DNA of 64,000 nucleotides, taken from assembly GCA_001270045.2 (NCBI GenBank), contig DF970670.1, positions 44,047 through 108,046 of the forward strand. Reading direction: 5' to 3'. Shown piece by piece: positions 23,943 to 34,142 of the stretch (within the stretch, counting starts at the first letter, position 1; each line of letters begins with the position of its first letter). The position numbers were made by a program, and so were the translations under genes. The stretch comes from Bacteroidales bacterium 6E (lineage in GTDB: Bacteria; Bacteroidota; Bacteroidia; Bacteroidales; Prolixibacteraceae). The notes under the pieces are model-generated. The model ran no database searches and was not told the DNA's origin. It worked only from the letters and a program-made list of their open reading frames with translations.

Positions 23943-26900
23943 TTAATGGACTGTAACTTTCGAGGAGTTGACGCTTTTCCCATCGGTTACAGTCAGAATA
24001 TATAGACCTCTGTTATAATCGGATACATTAATGGTCACCAGGTCGTCATAGGTTTCACCGGTGTATACCACCCTTCCTGAAAGGTCGGTCATCCTGATTT
24101 CCTGACGTCCATTCCAGTTGGATAATTTGATGTTCAGCTGGTCGCTGACAGGATTAGGATAGGCCCTCATGGTGGCTGTTTCTGCCCTGTCGATGACTTC
24201 TGTGGTAACGTTTCCGCTGGCTTCGTTCCTTGATTCGGGAGCGGACGGGGCACTGACCACGATCAGTTCCTTGTGGATGATTTCATCTGAACCGTCGGCA
24301 TTCGATACGCGAAGGATGACATCATAAATCCCGCTCTTTTCATATTTTACCACCGGGTTCTGTTCATTGCTTGTCGACGGGCTGCCGCCTTCGAATGTCC
24401 ATACCCATGATGTGGGGTTATTTCTCGAGAAGTCGGTGAAAGTGATGCTTTCTCCCATCATGATATTGGTTTCCGATACGCTGAAGTCGGCTTCAACCGG
24501 CAGGTTTTTCACCGTAATGGCAGATTCGACGACCTTCAGGTCAGAACCACTTTCATTGGTTACTTTCAGCTGGACCTTGTAAGTTCCGGCCTGGGCATAT
24601 GCCACTTCGGGATTTTCCAGGTTACTGGTGGCAGGAGAACCGCCTTCGAAAGTCCATTCGAAAGAGACGGCATCGGTTGACTGGCTGTCAAAGCTGACCG
24701 ATTCACCTGCAAGGATGGTGGTTGTATTGGCAGTGAATGCGGCAACCGGAGCTTTCCTGACAACCGTGATGTAACCTGCGCGGCTGATTTCATGGGTGCC
24801 ACCAGCATTGGTTACCTTCAGTGTAACGGCATAGGTGCCAGGTTCATTATAAGTTACGGTTGGGTTCTGGGCTGTGCTGGAAGCGGGAGAACCGCCTGTA
24901 AATGTCCAGTTCCAGCTGGTAGGATTCTGGGTCGACTGGTCGGTGAAATTCACCTGGCTGCCAACCTGGATAGTCCTGTGTGATGCGGTGAAATCGGCAA
25001 CTGTTGACTGTGCCTTCACCATGATCATGGCGTTGCGGGTCTTGACGTCGCTGCCACTTTCATTGGAGACCTGCAGTTTTACGGTATATAGGCCGGGTAC
25101 CATGTATTTCACGGAAGGATTGGCTTCGTTGCTCGTGGCTGGGGTACCTCCCTCGAAAGTCCACTGGTAAGTCTGGGCCCGCAACGACTGGCTTGTATAC
25201 TGTACTGATTCGCCAGCCATGATTTCGGTCGATCCTGAAGTAAATTCGGCTACCGGGGCTTCCCTTACCACGGTGATATAGGCTGCCTTGGAAATGATAT
25301 CGGAACCACCTGCATTGGTTGCCTTGAGCGATACTGCATAAGTTCCAGGTTCACTATAGGTTACCGTTGGATTCTGGGCAGTGCTGAAAGCAGGAGAACC
25401 GCCTTCGAAAGTCCAGTTCCAGCTGGTCGGATTCTGCGTCGACTGGTCGGTAAAGCTCACCTGGCTGCCTGCGATGACTGTTGTGGCGGAAGCGGTGAAG
25501 TTGGCACTGGCGGCCACAGCTTTCACGGTAATCAGCTGGCTGGCCGTGTAGGTGTCAAAACCGGTGGTATTGATGGCTTGCAGGCTGACAGCATAGGTTC
25601 CGGGAGTCGTATAGGTAACCTGTGGGTTTACCTCGGTGCTGGTGGAAGGATTACCGCCGGTGAAGTTCCATACATAGGATTGTGCATTTTCGGACCGGTT
25701 GGTAAAGCTGACTTTTTCACCTGCAAGGATTTCAGTGGCAGAAGCCAGGAATGAAGCAACCGGAGCTATCATGCTTACCTGTATGTAGCCTGCCTTGGTG
25801 ATGATGTCTGAGCCATCGGCATTGGATACCTTCAGTGTCACATTATAAGTGCCCGGGGACTGATAGGTGACAGCGGGATTGGCCTGGCTGCTCTGTGCAG
25901 GGGATCCTCCCTCAAATGTCCATTCACGGGATGTTACCCCATTCAGTGACATGTCGCTGAAGTTGACGGTTTCGCCGGCAACGATCTGGGTTTCGGTGGC
26001 GGAGAATTCGGCAACCACCTGAAGGCTCTTGACTGAAATCAGTGCCGTTTTGGTATAGGTGTCGCTGCCGGTTTCGTTGCTGGCTTTCAGGATGACGGTA
26101 TAGGTTCCTGCCTTGCTGTAGGTGACGGTTGGATTGACCGCGTTGCTGGTGGAGGGATTTCCACCTTCAAACGTCCATGCATATTGGGTGGCATTGGAAC
26201 TTTTGTTGGTAAAGCTTACCAGGTCTCCTGCACTGATCTCGGTAGCACTGGCTGAGAAGAGTGCGATGGGGGCGGGTGTCAATACTGTAACCGCATCCTG
26301 AACGATGGTTTCATGATTTCCATAAACGTTGGAAACCTTCAGTGTAACATCGTATGTGCCCGATTTTGAGTATTTCACCGTTGGGTGCTGTGCAGTTGAG
26401 TTTGCAGGCGTACCACCTTCGAATGTCCAATACCATGAGGAGGGATTTCCTGTGGATTGGTCTGAGAAAGACACGGTTTGTCCTTCAGTCACGGTGCCAG
26501 TCGACTGGGCAAATTTTGCCTGAATGGCAGGAGCTGTTACGGCGATGAATCCTGATTTCTTTTGGGTGTCGCTGCCGGAGTTGTTGGAAGCGGTCAGGGT
26601 AACGGCATAGGTGCCGGGGTTCTGGTATTGAACCGTTGGATTGGCCTGGGTGCTGGTGGAGGGATTTCCACCTTCAAACGACCAGGCATAAGATATGGCA
26701 TTGGTTGATGTACTGGTGAACTGTACCGAAGCTCCGGCCTGGATGTTGGTGTTACCTGCAGTAAAGGAGGCTACAGGAGCAGGCATGGCTACCTGTATAT
26801 AACCAGCCTTCATGATTTCATCGGTGCTGTTGTCGTTCGACACTTTCAGGGTCACTCCATAAGATCCTGCCTTGGCAAATGTGACCACCGGATTTTTCTG

Positions 26901-29000
26901 GGTGCTGACCGAGGGTGTTCCTCCTTCAAATGTCCAGCTCCACTGGGTCGGGTTGTTGGCCGACTGGTCGGTGAAGGTCACGGATGCACCTTCCATGATG
27001 GAAGTGGCCGACGCGGTAAAACCAGCTTGTACCTGTGGTGCATTGACGGTAATGTAATTCTGTACGGTTTTGGTGTCGCTGCCTGCAGTGTTTGTAACCG
27101 TCAGTTTGGCGGAATATACTCCGGGTTGTGTGAAAGAGACAGCCGGGTTTTCCTTGGTGGAGGTTAGGGTGGCCGGTCCGGCGAATTCCCATTTAAAACT
27201 GTTAGGAGCCTGAGTGCTCTTGTTGGTGAACTGGATCGATTCGCCGGGAGTGATGTTTCTCTTGTCGGCCGAGAAATCGGCAACGGGAGCACTCATTTCA
27301 TATTTGGTGGCTCCGGTAATGATCAGTGAAAAATCCTGGTTGGATGACATATAGCCTTCGTGGGAAACGGTCAGCGTATAGTTGCCGGGAGCCGGGTTTT
27401 CAATCAGTACCACCTCGACATTGTCAACATAATTCTTCATGTTACGGTTGGCTGCTGCGGAAGGATTGTAAGGATCGAGGCTCCATGGATAGAAGCTGGA
27501 GGTACCTTTGTTGATACGCAGGTCGAGGTCGTTGACCAAAGCCCTTGTAGAAGGGTCGAGAGATGGGGAGAGTGCCGAACCTGCCGGGTCGGTCCAAACG
27601 ATTGAAGCCTTCAGTGGTTCACTTCCGTTGCTCACCAATTCAATTTGGTAGGATCCGCCATTTTTCAACTGGAGCTCCTGGAGGACAATGTCATTTACCT
27701 GACGGGCGCTGATCACGGAAGCCGCTCTTTCTCCGTTGACCAGTCCCCATCCGTACATGTAGTCGGGTCCCAGGGCAGGACCAGTCTCATCGGCAGTGTG
27801 GATGACCAGCCCTTTCAGGGTGGCCGATCTCATCGGGTTACCGTTAAGTTTCATGTAATGTTCCTGAAGCAGGGCAAGGGTGCCGGCTACATTGGGAGTA
27901 GCCATGGAGGTACCGTTCATGGTGGCATATGCCGAAGAGCTGCTTCCGCTGGTGGAATATACAAATACACCTTTTCCCACTACGTCGGGCTTGATACGGC
28001 CGTCGTCCACCGGACCCCAGCTGCTGGCCGCATACATTGAAACACTGGAAGGTGACGAGTAAGATGAAACCTGGTTGACGGCCCCTACGGTAAGGACGTT
28101 CTTGCCGACAGCGTCCGTTCCTACGGTGTCGAAACCGTCATTGCCGCCATCCGCAGGATATTCACTTCCGTCAGGACCTTTGTCGCCACGATCGTTACCG
28201 GCCGATTTCACGATCAGGTAGTAAGGAGCGTTATATGCGATATCGTCCCATGTTTTGGTATAGGAGCTGTAAAAACCAAATCTGTAATCTTCTGTTTTGC
28301 TGATGGTTGGATTGCCATACCATTTGTCACCGTTCCATCCGTAAGTATAGCCGTATGAATGGCTTGAAATGAGCATTCCGCCGGCAGCCGCTTCTGCCAT
28401 TTCAGAATTGTCGTTGGTCCAGTCATATGCTTTAAGACTTGCTCCGTGGGCCATTCCTTTCGCCTTTGCTGTAACTCCTTTAGCAATCAGTGTGCCTGAA
28501 ACGTGGGTGGCATGGTTGCTGACCGATTTGGAATTGTCGACCTGTGTTGCCCTGCCATCGAACTCCTGGTGTGAGGTTAATACTGCACCGGCATCCCAAA
28601 CTCCAATCGAAGGTATGGACGAACCATCAAGGTTCAGTCCCATTCCGCCTCCACTCCAAAGCTTGTCGGCACGTGTGGTTGTTGCAGCCCCTGAATTGTT
28701 GGTCTTATAGAACCATGGGAAATCATTGGTGACATCCACAAGTTCGATGACATTGCCGTCAGGAAGTTCACGACGAACCTCGATACGGTTGGCAGCTGCG
28801 AATTTTTCAATGCGGATTTGTCTTTCAGACCATTCGGTAGCGTTCTTATCCCTGATGACATTTAAGGCACGGGAATTGGTCTGATTTCTGTAATTATCTT
28901 GAACATAATCGGGCTGGGTGATCTGTCCTGAGACAGCCGATGTTGCCAATAGCAACAAAGCCAGCATCCAATGACGGATAGGAGTTTGTAAAAAGTTCAT
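23943..29000 (-). CDS. Secreted subtilisin (S8) with twelve PKD repeats and a T9SS sorting domain
   Basis: A 1685-aa exported protein. Residues 1-25 are a signal peptide. The S8 catalytic domain spans about 110-430 with Asp in SIGVWDAG, His in NHATHVSG and Ser in NGTSMATPNVAG. A beta-sandwich proprotein-convertase-like stretch follows (to about 565). Then come twelve PKD domains of about 80-90 residues each, recognisable from W-x-F-E-G-G-x-P and G-x-Y-x-V-x-L-K/Q-x-x-N. Residues about 1600-1685 are a type A T9SS C-terminal domain (YPNPVSDQLNIKL and a GLYILTV strand). It should be cleaved and anchored or released at the cell surface. PKD units are usually substrate- or polysaccharide-binding spacers. 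The repeats are diverged at DNA level, unlike those in the fasciclin gene, so the array is old. Confidence 0.95.
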   Translation of the reverse strand: MNFLQTPIRHWMLALLLLATSAVSGQITQPDYVQDNYRNQTNSRALNVIRDKNATEWSERQIRIEKFAAANRIEVRRELPDGNVIELVDVTNDFPWFYKTNNSGAATTTRADKLWSGGGMGLNLDGSSIPSIGVWDAGAVLTSHQEFDGRATQVDNSKSVSNHATHVSGTLIAKGVTAKAKGMAHGASLKAYDWTNDNSEMAEAAAGGMLISSHSYGYTYGWNGDKWYGNPTISKTEDYRFGFYSSYTKTWDDIAYNAPYYLIVKSAGNDRGDKGPDGSEYPADGGNDGFDTVGTDAVGKNVLTVGAVNQVSSYSSPSSVSMYAASSWGPVDDGRIKPDVVGKGVFVYSTSGSSSSAYATMNGTSMATPNVAGTLALLQEHYMKLNGNPMRSATLKGLVIHTADETGPALGPDYMYGWGLVNGERAASVISARQVNDIVLQELQLKNGGSYQIELVSNGSEPLKASIVWTDPAGSALSPSLDPSTRALVNDLDLRINKGTSSFYPWSLDPYNPSAAANRNMKNYVDNVEVVLIENPAPGNYTLTVSHEGYMSSNQDFSLIITGATKYEMSAPVADFSADKRNITPGESIQFTNKSTQAPNSFKWEFAGPATLTSTKENPAVSFTQPGVYSAKLTVTNTAGSDTKTVQNYITVNAPQVQAGFTASATSIMEGASVTFTDQSANNPTQWSWTFEGGTPSVSTQKNPVVTFAKAGSYGVTLKVSNDNSTDEIMKAGYIQVAMPAPVASFTAGNTNIQAGASVQFTSTSTNAISYAWSFEGGNPSTSTQANPTVQYQNPGTYAVTLTASNNSGSDTQKKSGFIAVTAPAIQAKFAQSTGTVTEGQTVSFSDQSTGNPSSWYWTFEGGTPANSTAQHPTVKYSKSGTYDVTLKVSNVYGNHETIVQDAVTVLTPAPIALFSASATEISAGDLVSFTNKSSNATQYAWTFEGGNPSTSNAVNPTVTYSKAGTYTVILKASNETGSDTYTKTALISVKSLQVVAEFSATETQIVAGETVNFSDMSLNGVTSREWTFEGGSPAQSSQANPAVTYQSPGTYNVTLKVSNADGSDIITKAGYIQVSMIAPVASFLASATEILAGEKVSFTNRSENAQSYVWNFTGGNPSTSTEVNPQVTYTTPGTYAVSLQAINTTGFDTYTASQLITVKAVAASANFTASATTVIAGSQVSFTDQSTQNPTSWNWTFEGGSPAFSTAQNPTVTYSEPGTYAVSLKATNAGGSDIISKAAYITVVREAPVAEFTSGSTEIMAGESVQYTSQSLRAQTYQWTFEGGTPATSNEANPSVKYMVPGLYTVKLQVSNESGSDVKTRNAMIMVKAQSTVADFTASHRTIQVGSQVNFTDQSTQNPTSWNWTFTGGSPASSTAQNPTVTYNEPGTYAVTLKVTNAGGTHEISRAGYITVVRKAPVAAFTANTTTILAGESVSFDSQSTDAVSFEWTFEGGSPATSNLENPEVAYAQAGTYKVQLKVTNESGSDLKVVESAITVKNLPVEADFSVSETNIMMGESITFTDFSRNNPTSWVWTFEGGSPSTSNEQNPVVKYEKSGIYDVILRVSNADGSDEIIHKELIVVSAPSAPESRNEASGNVTTEVIDRAETATMRAYPNPVSDQLNIKLSNWNGRQEIRMTDLSGRVVYTGETYDDLVTINVSDYNRGLYILTVTDGKSVNSSKVTVH

Positions 29001-29028
29001 AACAGAGCGGTTTTGTGTTTAAAAATAA

Positions 29029-29261
29029 GCGTCCATTTACATAACATTACGTTATGTATCATCTTCAAAAAAGCGTCCATAATTCAGGCGTTACCCTGAG
29101 CGGGTTCAAATAGCATTACGGTGCGTCCAAACTCCCTGCGGAGAATCTTATAATGCTTCTAAACGTACCTCTTCACAGAGGGAATAAAAAAAACTTAATT
29201 ATTTGCGTCCAATAGAATCAGGAATCGGTTTTTCTGATGAACAGAAAATGGTTTTGCGTCC
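29029..29261. repeat. Five scattered GCGTCC words in the subtilisin leader region
   Basis: GCGTCC starts at 29029, 29073, 29123, 29205 and 29256 (intervals 44, 50, 82, 51). Flanks differ except for short AA/TT context. On the subtilisin transcript they read TGGACGC(A/T). The 430-base interval also holds an inverted repeat ACATAAC-N5-GTTATGT (about 29040-29058). No gene is seen. Meaning unknown. Confidence 0.45.
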
Positions 29262-29348
29262 TTCATCTGTTATAATAATATGCAATTGAAGTGCCAAAGT
29301 GTAATAATCAGATAATCAGGTGTAAAGAAAATTATGGCAGGCAGGCTG

Positions 29349-29391
29349 TCTCCGAAATATCGGAGATGACCCAATTATTCGGAGTTTTTTT
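29349..29391 (+). terminator. Terminator-like alternative hairpin on the plus strand
   Basis: CTCCGAA (29350-29356) can pair with TTCGGAG (29378-29384) directly before T7, a terminator, or its longer form TCTCCGA (29349-29355) with TCGGAGA (29360-29366), which would disrupt it. No plus-strand gene is visible upstream, so it would end a non-coding RNA from the 29.0-29.35 kb leader region, if one exists. Confidence 0.45.
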
Positions 29392-29431
29392 ATGGAGAAC
29401 TTCTCAAAAAAAATCATGGTAAAATTCATTC

Positions 29432-30343
29432 TCACGCTTGTGGTGTAGTCGGTGCACCTGGAATACCGACGACCCGTTTGGTTGGATATGCCCAATGGAT
29501 ATCGGATATGGTGTCGAACTCACGTAAAATATCTTCCCAGATGGCTGCCTCGGTTCCCCTTCTTTTATGGGGATCACATAAATAGCGGACCGATAGTCTG
29601 ATCCCGAATTCGATTACAGTGACATAAATGATGGGGGTCAGATACTGATAATGGATGAGGTAAAGTTTGCTGGCTTCTTTAAGATCTTTCTCGGCTGAAT
29701 ATGAAATGCTCTGCGTGTGGTTTTGGATGATGCTTGTGAGGATTGATTTGGCTTTCTCCCAGTTACTTTCGAAAGTAAGCCTGATTTCGAGTTCATTCCA
29801 TATATAGTGGAATCCCTGGGTATAGTTTGCCTGGGGTTCCGTGAAAACTTTCCCGTTTGGGATATGGATGATACGACCGGTACTCTGGTCGGCATCCACC
29901 CAATTCCCGATTTCAAGCAGCGAGAACTGGTAAAGACGAAGGTCAATGACATCACCCTTGTGGGTACCGATCTGTATCCTGTCGCCTATGACAAAAGGTT
30001 TACGAAACATAATGAACAGCCAGCCAGCCATGTTGGCCAACAAATCTTTCAGGGCAATGGCGATACCGGCTGACAATAAGCCCAGGAATGCCCCCATATA
30101 TCGGAATGCATGGATCCAAACAGTGCCAATCAATATGATGGAGGTGATGGGAATGATGTAGGAGATGACCCGCTTCCAGAAATACCGGGATTTGACATCC
30201 TCGGTATGGCGCCAGACAATCCTGAGCAGAAAATATCGAATGATATACAGGATAACAATAATAGCAATGGAAACCAGTATTTTATGCTGTGTTTCCATTG
30301 CTATTCCAGTGTAGGACTCTATGATCAGCGCTATCTTTTCCAT
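29432..30343 (-). CDS. MscS-family mechanosensitive channel
   Basis: About 303 aa from ATG 30343 (MEKIALIIESYTG). Three to four hydrophobic helices lie in the first 120 residues; the pore-lining helix has the Gly/Ala pattern AFLGLLSAGIAIALKD; then comes the MscS beta domain (RKPFVIGDRIQIG and GRIIHIPNGKVF). It opens on membrane tension to release solutes on osmotic downshock. Sixty-seven bases downstream of a second MscS gene and perhaps cotranscribed. Confidence 0.9.
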   Translation of the reverse strand: MEKIALIIESYTGIAMETQHKILVSIAIIVILYIIRYFLLRIVWRHTEDVKSRYFWKRVISYIIPITSIILIGTVWIHAFRYMGAFLGLLSAGIAIALKDLLANMAGWLFIMFRKPFVIGDRIQIGTHKGDVIDLRLYQFSLLEIGNWVDADQSTGRIIHIPNGKVFTEPQANYTQGFHYIWNELEIRLTFESNWEKAKSILTSIIQNHTQSISYSAEKDLKEASKLYLIHYQYLTPIIYVTVIEFGIRLSVRYLCDPHKRRGTEAAIWEDILREFDTISDIHWAYPTKRVVGIPGAPTTPQA

Positions 30344-30410
30344 TATGTAACCGATATGGCCAGTTCGGCATTTATGGGCCATAAGTTACAAAATAAGATG
30401 AGATGTTCCG

Positions 30411-31331
30411 CTAATTGGCCTGTTTTTGCAACTCCAGTTTCAGGGGTGAAATCTCTTCTCCCCAGTAAATGGTGGTATGTGGGAACGGGATCTCGATACC
30501 TGCATTATCGAAGGCATATTTCAGTCTCCGGTTAAATTCACGCCCCACTTCCCACTGCTTGTTGGTTTTGGTCTTGATCCTCGCCTTGATCATAACCGCA
30601 CTGTCACCAAATTTGTCGAGACCAAATACCTCGATTGATTCCAGCATCAATTCTCCGAAATAGGTATCATTTTTCAAATCGGCTCCGGTATCCTTAATGA
30701 TTTCCATCACCTTGTCGACATTCTCCTTGTAAGCCACACCAATATCCATGGCGAAAGCCGACCAGTCCTTGGTCATGTTTGACAGGGAATTGATTTTTCC
30801 GTTCTGGAAGATGTGGACAATCCCCTCGAAATCGCGCAGGGTGGTGGTTCGTAGCTCAATACTCTCGACAGCACCGGAGGTACCGTTGATTCGGGCTACA
30901 TCACCTGTCCGTATTTGGTTTTCGAGCAGCATGAAGAAACCTGATATAAAATCCCGGACCAGTTCCTGTGCACCGAATCCGACTGCAAGGCCAATGATAC
31001 CGGCACCTGCCAGAATAGGAGCAATGTCGATTCCCAACCTTTTCAAAATGATCATGATGAATACTGCCCAAATGATGATCCTGCCAATGCCTTTCAGGAT
31101 TCCCGTGAGCGTATTGATTCGTTTCTCGGTTTCAAACGACTCCTCTTCCATGTGCTTTCTGGCCCTGCGGATGAGCAATCCGTTCATGCGTTTAAAAAGC
31201 ATCCTGTTCAGTCGGAGAAGAATAAAGAGGAGTACAAAAATGAAAAGAAGTCCCGGAAGGTCATATATGACCCAATTGACCAGTTTTGACAACACATCCT
31301 CCCACATTTCAATTGTAAAGTATTTTTCCAT
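30411..31331 (-). CDS. MscS-family mechanosensitive channel, second paralogue
   Basis: A 306-aa protein with an N-terminal helix (about 18-40), a second (about 80-102), and the pore helix/beta domain typical of MscS: AGIIGLAVGFGAQELVRDF and LENQIRTGDVARING, followed by FEGIVHIFQNGKI. The C-terminal cytoplasmic cage domain contains GREFNRRLKYAFDNAGIEIP. It is only distantly similar to its neighbour, so the pair is not a recent duplication. Confidence 0.92.
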   Translation of the reverse strand: MEKYFTIEMWEDVLSKLVNWVIYDLPGLLFIFVLLFILLRLNRMLFKRMNGLLIRRARKHMEEESFETEKRINTLTGILKGIGRIIIWAVFIMIILKRLGIDIAPILAGAGIIGLAVGFGAQELVRDFISGFFMLLENQIRTGDVARINGTSGAVESIELRTTTLRDFEGIVHIFQNGKINSLSNMTKDWSAFAMDIGVAYKENVDKVMEIIKDTGADLKNDTYFGELMLESIEVFGLDKFGDSAVMIKARIKTKTNKQWEVGREFNRRLKYAFDNAGIEIPFPHTTIYWGEEISPLKLELQKQAN

Positions 31332-31512
31332 GGTAATCTGTTTTTAAGTGTATCCGATTCTTGGTTTCCTAAAAATACAACAGAAAGGAACAATGATTTG
31401 TTCGAAAGGTCCAATAAGAGGCGTTTATAAGGATTAATATCCAAAAATTTTAATTAATCCGTATCATTTCTTCTTATATGATCTTTTCTGATGATGTGTT
31501 TTTCAAAATAAT

Positions 31513-31539
31513 AGAGGCTGTTGGATCCCAACAGCCTCT
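31513..31539. terminator. Terminator of the nqr operon
   Basis: A twelve-base perfect stem AGAGGCTGTTGG / CCAACAGCCTCT with a three-base loop, 32 bases after the nqrF stop; on the minus strand it is followed by ATTATTTTG, a modest T-rich tail. Confidence 0.78.
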
Positions 31540-31570
31540 GAATTATGTTCATGACGGCAATGACATAGCA

Positions 31571-32833
31571 TTATCCGCCGAAATCGTCGAATAGAATGTT
31601 TTCGGTTGGTACCCCCAGGTCATACAGCATTTTCTGAACGGCATCGTTCATCATGGGTGGACCGCAGAGATAATAATCGATTTCTTCCGGTTCCTCATGT
31701 TTGGTGAGGTAATTGTCGTAAATCACCTGATGGATAAAGCCTGTCGGGCCGGTCCAGTTATCCTCGGGTCGCGGTTCCGAAAGGGCAAGGTTAAAGGTGA
31801 AGTTGGGGAAATTCTTTTCGATGTCCCTGAACTGGTCATAATAGAATACCTCTTTCCAGGAGCGGGCTCCGTACCAGAAGGTCACTTTCTTTTTGGTTTC
31901 CTTCACGGTGTGGAACAGGTGAAACAGGTGCGAACGCATGGGAGCCATACCGGCACCACCACCAATAAACATCATCTCGTTATCGTTTTTCTTGAGGAAG
32001 AATTCACCGAACGGTCCGGAGATCATTACCTTATCGCCAGGTTTTCTGGAGAAGATAAAGGAAGAGCAAACCCCGGGGTTGACATTTTTGAACCGGTTGT
32101 TGGCCCTGTCCCATGGTGGGGTTGCAATACGGATGTTCAGCATCACGATGTTGCCCTCAGCCGGGTGGTTAGCCATAGAGTATGCACGGAAAGTAGGTTC
32201 CGGGTTTTTCATCTTCAGGTCAAACATGCCGAATTTTTCCCATTCCTCCCTGAATTCAGGCTGGATGTCCATGTCCTTGAAATCGACTTCAATCTTGGGT
32301 ACGTCAATCTGGATATAACCTCCTGATTTGAAATCGAGGGTCTCGCCTTCGGGTAGTTTTACGACAAACTCCTTGATAAAGGTGGCCACGTTACGGTTTG
32401 AAACAACTTCACATTCCCATTTCTTGACACCCAGGATTTCCTGGTGCATATGCACCTTCAGGTCTTCCTTCACCTTTACCTGACAGGCAAGACGCCAGTT
32501 TTCATTCTGCTCCTTGCGGGTAAAGAAACCCACTTCGGTTGGCAGGATGGAACCACCGCCCTCAACAATCTGGCAACGGCACATGCCACAGGTTCCACCA
32601 CCCCCGCATGCGGAGGGAAGAATCACCTTGGCGTTGCTGAGTGTGGTCAGCAATGTGCTTCCGGGTTCGGCTTCTATTTTTTTGTATCCTTCATTGATGT
32701 CGATTTTGACTATCCCTGAAGGCATCAGTTTCTTTTTTGCATAAAGCAGGATAGCCACAAGCAAGACAGTCACCAGCAGGAAGACAACTATGCTTATGAT
32801 TATTACGGTCGTTGGAGTTGATAATAATATCAT
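31571..32833 (-). CDS. nqrF: Na+-NQR subunit F (NADH dehydrogenase, 2Fe-2S and FAD)
   Basis: A 420-aa protein: N-terminal transmembrane helix (about 8-30), a plant-type 2Fe-2S ferredoxin domain with C76, C82, C85 and C117, then a ferredoxin-NADP-reductase-like FAD/NADH module (RAYSMANHP FAD site, GGGAGMAPMRSHL NADH site, ending YLCGPPMM and LFDDFGG). It is the electron entry point of the sodium pump: NADH to FAD to 2Fe-2S, then on to the membrane subunits. Last gene of the operon, 19 bases after nqrE. Confidence 0.97.
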   Translation of the reverse strand: MILLSTPTTVIIISIVVFLLVTVLLVAILLYAKKKLMPSGIVKIDINEGYKKIEAEPGSTLLTTLSNAKVILPSACGGGGTCGMCRCQIVEGGGSILPTEVGFFTRKEQNENWRLACQVKVKEDLKVHMHQEILGVKKWECEVVSNRNVATFIKEFVVKLPEGETLDFKSGGYIQIDVPKIEVDFKDMDIQPEFREEWEKFGMFDLKMKNPEPTFRAYSMANHPAEGNIVMLNIRIATPPWDRANNRFKNVNPGVCSSFIFSRKPGDKVMISGPFGEFFLKKNDNEMMFIGGGAGMAPMRSHLFHLFHTVKETKKKVTFWYGARSWKEVFYYDQFRDIEKNFPNFTFNLALSEPRPEDNWTGPTGFIHQVIYDNYLTKHEEPEEIDYYLCGPPMMNDAVQKMLYDLGVPTENILFDDFGG

Positions 32834-32852
32834 CGTTCAGACTTTTTGATTT

Positions 32853-33470
32853 TTAGAGTTTTATTCCCATGAAGCCCATGAAGGCGATGCCCATCAGGCC
32901 AGTCACGATAAAGGTAATCCCAAGTCCGCGCAATGGGGCTGGTATTTGTGAATACTGGATTCTTTCACGAATTGCCGCGATTCCAACAATGGCAAGGAAC
33001 CATCCGATACCAGATCCGATTCCGTAAACAGTAGCTTCAGCGACATTAACGAAAGCCTTCTGTTGCATGAATAGTGCACCACCCAAAATGGCACAGTTCA
33101 CGGCAATCAGGGGAAGGAAAATACCCAGCTGATTGTAAAGTACAGGCGCAAATTTTTCAACAACCATTTCCACGAGCTGAACCATCGACGCAATCACCGC
33201 AATAAACATGATAAAGCTGAGAAAGCTCAGGTCGACGGATGCCAGCGATGGGCTGATCCAACTCAGGGCTCCTTCTGTAAGAACATAATTTTCGAGCAGG
33301 TAATTGACAGGGATGGTAATGGCCAGAACAAAAACGACAGCCAGTCCAAGTCCGGTTGCGGTTTTTACAGATTTTGACACTGCCAGATATGAACACATAC
33401 CCAGGAAGTATGCAAAAATCATGTTTTCAATGAAGATGGACTTGACAAATATATTAATCAGATTTTCCAT
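32853..33470 (-). CDS. nqrE: Na+-NQR subunit E
   Basis: A 205-aa integral membrane protein with six helices. NqrE and NqrD are homologous inverted-topology subunits holding an iron centre between them; the conserved half-helix motifs [13 protein letters not shown] and [13 protein letters not shown] (Cys in each) are present. Normal length. Confidence 0.97.
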   Translation of the reverse strand: MENLINIFVKSIFIENMIFAYFLGMCSYLAVSKSVKTATGLGLAVVFVLAITIPVNYLLENYVLTEGALSWISPSLASVDLSFLSFIMFIAVIASMVQLVEMVVEKFAPVLYNQLGIFLPLIAVNCAILGGALFMQQKAFVNVAEATVYGIGSGIGWFLAIVGIAAIRERIQYSQIPAPLRGLGITFIVTGLMGIAFMGFMGIKL

Positions 33471-33489
33471 TATCTCTCAATTTTAAGGG

Positions 33490-34140
33490 TTAGTTCTCAA
33501 TCAGTTTGCGATTTCTGCTACGTTGTACCCAAATGATGACACCCACTACAATCAGGGCCATCGGTGGAAGAATCATCATACCATTGTTTTCGTAGAATCC
33601 TCCATTGGCAATGTACCAGCTTTCGGGAACAATCCGGTAGCCCCAGATGGAGCCGGAACCAAACAATTCACGGAAAAATCCGACAATGATGAGAATTGCC
33701 GCATATCCGGCACCGTTACCGATACCGTCGAGGAATGACTGCCAGGGTTTGTTGCCCAGGGCAAAGGCCTCCAGACGTCCCATCAGGATACAGTTGGTAA
33801 TGATCAGTCCGACAAACACCGAAAGCTGTTTCGATACATCATAGACATAGGCTTTCAGGACCTGGTCAACCAGAATTACGAGCGCCGCAATGACAACCAG
33901 CTGGACAATGATACGGATTCGGTTGGGAATGGTATTCCTGAGAAGGGAAATGATCACGTTGGCAAAAGCCACAACGGCCGTAACGGAAATAGCCATAACC
34001 ACAGCCGGCTTTAGCTGCGCGGTAACTGCCAGGGCTGAACAAATACCCAGGACCTGCACGGTAATTGGGTTACTGTCGTTCAGCGGATCAGTCAGCAGCT
34101 TAAGGTTTTTCTTGGAAAATAGTGCTTCTTTTTCACTCAT
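33490..34140 (-). CDS. nqrD: Na+-NQR subunit D
   Basis: A 216-aa integral membrane protein, paralogous to NqrE. Conserved stretches [16 protein letters not shown] and [17 protein letters not shown] carry the cysteines of the intramembrane iron site. It begins 2 bases after nqrC ends, implying coupled translation. Confidence 0.97.
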   Translation of the reverse strand: MSEKEALFSKKNLKLLTDPLNDSNPITVQVLGICSALAVTAQLKPAVVMAISVTAVVAFANVIISLLRNTIPNRIRIIVQLVVIAALVILVDQVLKAYVYDVSKQLSVFVGLIITNCILMGRLEAFALGNKPWQSFLDGIGNGAGYAAILIIVGFFRELFGSGSIWGYRIVPESWYIANGGFYENNGMMILPPMALIVVGVIIWVQRSRNRKLIEN

Positions 34141-34142
34141 GG

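Noticed and set aside
29029-29261. GCGTCC repeats as a CRISPR array
   Set aside because: The repeated unit is only six bases, intervals differ (44, 50, 82, 51), and no cas gene is present.
29432-31331. The two MscS genes as a recent tandem duplication
   Set aside because: Their sequences share only family motifs; lengths and loops differ.
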